This document shows, piece after piece, positions 62,597-64,000 of a DNA stretch of 64,000 nt. The notes below the pieces were generated by a model. The model was given only the letters and a program-made list of their open reading frames with translations, searched no databases and had not been told where the DNA came from. The translations under genes were made by a program, and so were the position numbers. Origin of the DNA: Heliorestis convoluta. GTDB taxonomy: Bacteria; Bacillota; Desulfitobacteriia; Heliobacteriales; Heliobacteriaceae. Numbering within the stretch: position 1 is the stretch's first letter; each line of letters begins with the position of its first letter. The stretch covers positions 2,399,501 to 2,463,500 of the forward strand of contig NZ_CP045875.1 of NCBI RefSeq assembly GCF_009649955.1, written 5' to 3'.

Positions 62597-63076
62597 CTAT
62601 AGAGCTTCCTCGGGAGGAAGATGGAGATAGGGTGGCAAACGAAGCTCAGGCCGTTCTAGTATATCAGCGGGATGTGGGACAGGCAGTATAATATCATATA
62701 CTTCGTCACCCTGTTCATCAACTTGTACTTGGATCAAAGATAATTTTAATAGTAAATCAACAGATTGAGTTACATTGGCAGGAAAAGTCCACCCTTTGCG
62801 CTCACAAAGCTTTTGAAGTAGCCATTGATTGATTTCTATTTCTGTATTTTCAGCATGCCAGGGCGTAAAAGGACGGTCGTAGAGTTCATACCGAGCCCTA
62901 GAGCCTCGCAAATCTGTTTCAGCGATTCGACAGAGAGCGCGGTATAAGGATAGAGCGGTTGGCGGCAGATAGTGAGGCCAATTGTATTCATAGAAGGTAG
63001 AAGGGATACGAATCAAGCCTTGACGTTTATGACTTAGTTCTTGACGTAGACCGGGCATAGGTGTTGGTGAGGACAT
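62597..63076 (-). CDS. 159-residue protein of unknown function
   Basis: A soluble, predicted mainly helical protein. The segment [21 protein letters not shown] and the ending [14 protein letters not shown] are proline-rich, and the middle ([20 protein letters not shown] and [18 protein letters not shown]) suggests a winged-helix-like fold. A relation to replication-initiator N-terminal domains such as DnaD is a guess. The ATG at 63076 lies 5-7 bases after gaggttgat. The gene is on the same strand as the transglycosylase, 65 bp upstream of it. Confidence 0.65.
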   Translation of the reverse strand: MSSPTPMPGLRQELSHKRQGLIRIPSTFYEYNWPHYLPPTALSLYRALCRIAETDLRGSRARYELYDRPFTPWHAENTEIEINQWLLQKLCERKGWTFPANVTQSVDLLLKLSLIQVQVDEQGDEVYDIILPVPHPADILERPELRLPPYLHLPPEEAL

Positions 63077-63211
63077 AGAGATATCAACCTCACTTCCAAA
63101 ACGGTTTTTTTGTATCCCCTACTTTTCTCTTATTATTACGGAAAATCCTGCCGGACAAGATACATGGACGTGAAAGAAAGCATATGATGAAGTCACGAAG
63201 AGGGAAGGTGC

Positions 63212-63454
63212 GTGAGTACGATGACTGCAACGTCTCTACGACCCCGCTGTGCCGCCTGTCAGGAAACACCTGAAGGAGGGCTTCATGATGGTCTCTGGGT
63301 AAAAGGATTGTTCATCTGTTCTCGCTGCTGTGAAACATTACCCCATTGGTTGGGTGATGAAGTAGAATATGCAAGGTTGAAAGAATCTCTTAAGTGTTCC
63401 TGGCGAGGCAATCCTGACTGGCGTAAATATTTGGCCATTGCAGAAAACCCATGA
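63212..63454 (+). CDS. Gin-like anti-sigma-G factor (CsfB family)
   Basis: An 80-residue protein with two CxxC pairs, CAACQETPEGGLHDG (Cys 13 and 16) and ICSRCCETLP (Cys 35 and 38), the zinc-binding layout of Gin/CsfB. In Bacillus, Gin blocks sigma-G until forespore engulfment is complete. The context agrees: an Orn/Lys/Arg decarboxylase-like gene (yaaO-type) follows about 40 bp downstream, as near csfB in Bacillus. The frame's first codon, GTG or ATG about 63212, follows gggaaggtgcgt. Assignment rests on the cysteine pattern and neighbours. Confidence 0.75.
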   Translation: MSTMTATSLRPRCAACQETPEGGLHDGLWVKGLFICSRCCETLPHWLGDEVEYARLKESLKCSWRGNPDWRKYLAIAENP

Positions 63455-63496
63455 TACAATAAATCTAGGTAGTAAAGCGACATGGAGGATGACAGA

Positions 63497-64000
63497 TTGA
63501 GTGAGAGGCCTCTGTGGCAGGCTCTACAGCGTTACCATCAGGAAAATATAAGAGGGTTTCATATGCCTGGTCATGGAAAAGGACGTGCTTTTTTGGAATG
63601 GCCTTGTGATCCTACGCTGGATATGACAGAAGTGCCAGGCTTAGATGATTTACACAGCCCTGATGGCGTGATCGCCCAGGCAGAAGCGCGTGCTGCCCAT
63701 GCTTTTGGTGCGGAGAAAACTTTTTTTCTCGTTCAGGGTGCAACGGTTGGATTACAGGCACTTTCTCTTGCTTTTTTAAGAGAAGGCGATGAAATTATTT
63801 TGCCACGCCATAGCCATCGGTCTATTTTCGGAGGTCTTGTCTTGTCTGGTGCAAGACCTTCTTATTTGCCTTCTATCTGCGAAGAAGTAACAGGTCTTCC
63901 TGTAGGGACCGACCTATCCGCTCTCGATTCTATTGGGAAAAAAGGGACTGATAACGTTAAGGCATTGCTTGCTTTGCGACCGACCTATTGGGGAACGGTA
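63497..64000 (+). CDS. Orn/Lys/Arg decarboxylase-like PLP enzyme, 5' part (runs off the window)
   Basis: The first 168 codons of a pyridoxal-phosphate enzyme of the Orn/Lys/Arg decarboxylase group (Bacillus YaaO type). The start segment RPLWQALQRYHQENIRGFHM is followed by PGHGKGRAF, DMTEVPGLDDLHSPDGVI, AEARAAHAFGAEKTFFLVQG and HRSIFGGLVLSGARPSYLP, all characteristic. The PLP-binding lysine lies beyond the window. The TTG at 63497 has ggagg 8 bases upstream and is the natural start. The neighbouring Gin-like gene on the same strand matches the csfB-to-yaaO region of Bacillus. Confidence 0.9.
   Translation, partial: MSERPLWQALQRYHQENIRGFHMPGHGKGRAFLEWPCDPTLDMTEVPGLDDLHSPDGVIAQAEARAAHAFGAEKTFFLVQGATVGLQALSLAFLREGDEIILPRHSHRSIFGGLVLSGARPSYLPSICEEVTGLPVGTDLSALDSIGKKGTDNVKALLALRPTYWGTV

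Noticed and set aside
1-64000. CRISPR arrays, tRNA and rRNA genes
   Set aside because: No regularly spaced 25-40-bp repeats, no cloverleaf with T-loop GTTCRA word, and no 16S/23S signatures were found by eye.

Overview
The window comes from an endospore-forming, low-GC Firmicute, most likely a heliobacterium of the Heliorestis type. The strongest single clue is a 31-codon gene at 41304-41399 whose product matches my recollection of PshX, the small single-helix subunit of the homodimeric heliobacterial photosystem. Supporting clues are sporulation genes (BofA at 45.6 kb, a Gin-like sigma-G inhibitor at 63.2 kb, a LysM/GH18 spore-cortex type hydrolase at 21-22 kb), a large Gram-positive SRP RNA, and an anaerobic ferredoxin-linked 2-oxoacid oxidoreductase (46.8-49.5 kb). 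The genus assignment is inference. No tRNA, 16S/23S rRNA, CRISPR array or intact transposase was seen.

Layout. 0-4 kb: glutamate synthase gltB (5' end outside the window, broken by a 281-bp insertion that duplicates 207 bp) and gltD. 4-9.1 kb (minus strand): a 1029-aa soluble chemoreceptor built of 28-residue repeats, then cheR and cheB. 9.4-17.1 kb: cardiolipin synthase, sbcD, sbcC (frameshifted in an A8 run), and a DUF362/ferredoxin protein. 17.2-20.9 kb (minus): a TAXI-type TRAP transporter (binding lipoprotein, DUF1850 protein, fused permease). 21-26 kb: LysM/GH18 hydrolase, two small unknown genes, a ZIP metal transporter, a structured GC-rich intergenic block, and an orphan GltD-like flavoprotein. 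26-33.8 kb (minus): a four-gene Wadjet-type anti-plasmid system in the order jetD-jetA-jetB-jetC, with a small P-loop kinase upstream.

34.4-41.4 kb (plus): a CRP-like/degenerate AAA+/membrane polyferredoxin fusion, a zinc-ribbon protein, a leader with an attenuator-like hairpin before a tungstate-type ABC transporter (tupBC, no tupA), bacteriohemerythrin, cheC, cheD and pshX. 41.5-45.4 kb: a DUF1540 protein, dnaX, SRP RNA and two translationally coupled tiny genes on the minus strand, then ybaB-recR diverging on the plus strand. 45.5-49.5 kb: bofA, a P-loop protein that seems to start at AUU, and korABCD-type genes. 49.6-57.7 kb: an unknown 350-aa protein, an amidase/polysaccharide-deacetylase fusion (minus), then a DUF4212/sodium symporter/CBS-DUF294/DnaQ-type exonuclease cluster. 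57.7-64 kb: an atypical pyruvate kinase, a VanW/copper-amine-oxidase-N protein, rubredoxin, RNase HI, a lytic transglycosylase, an unknown protein, Gin, and the 5' part of an Orn/Lys/Arg decarboxylase-like gene.

The most noteworthy items are the Wadjet locus, the sensor/polyferredoxin fusion, the repeat-built chemoreceptor, the tiny pshX gene, the disrupted gltB and sbcC frames, and two unexplained structured intergenic regions (24.2-24.5 kb and 37.4-37.7 kb). All calls are from reading sequence and translations; no database search was run.
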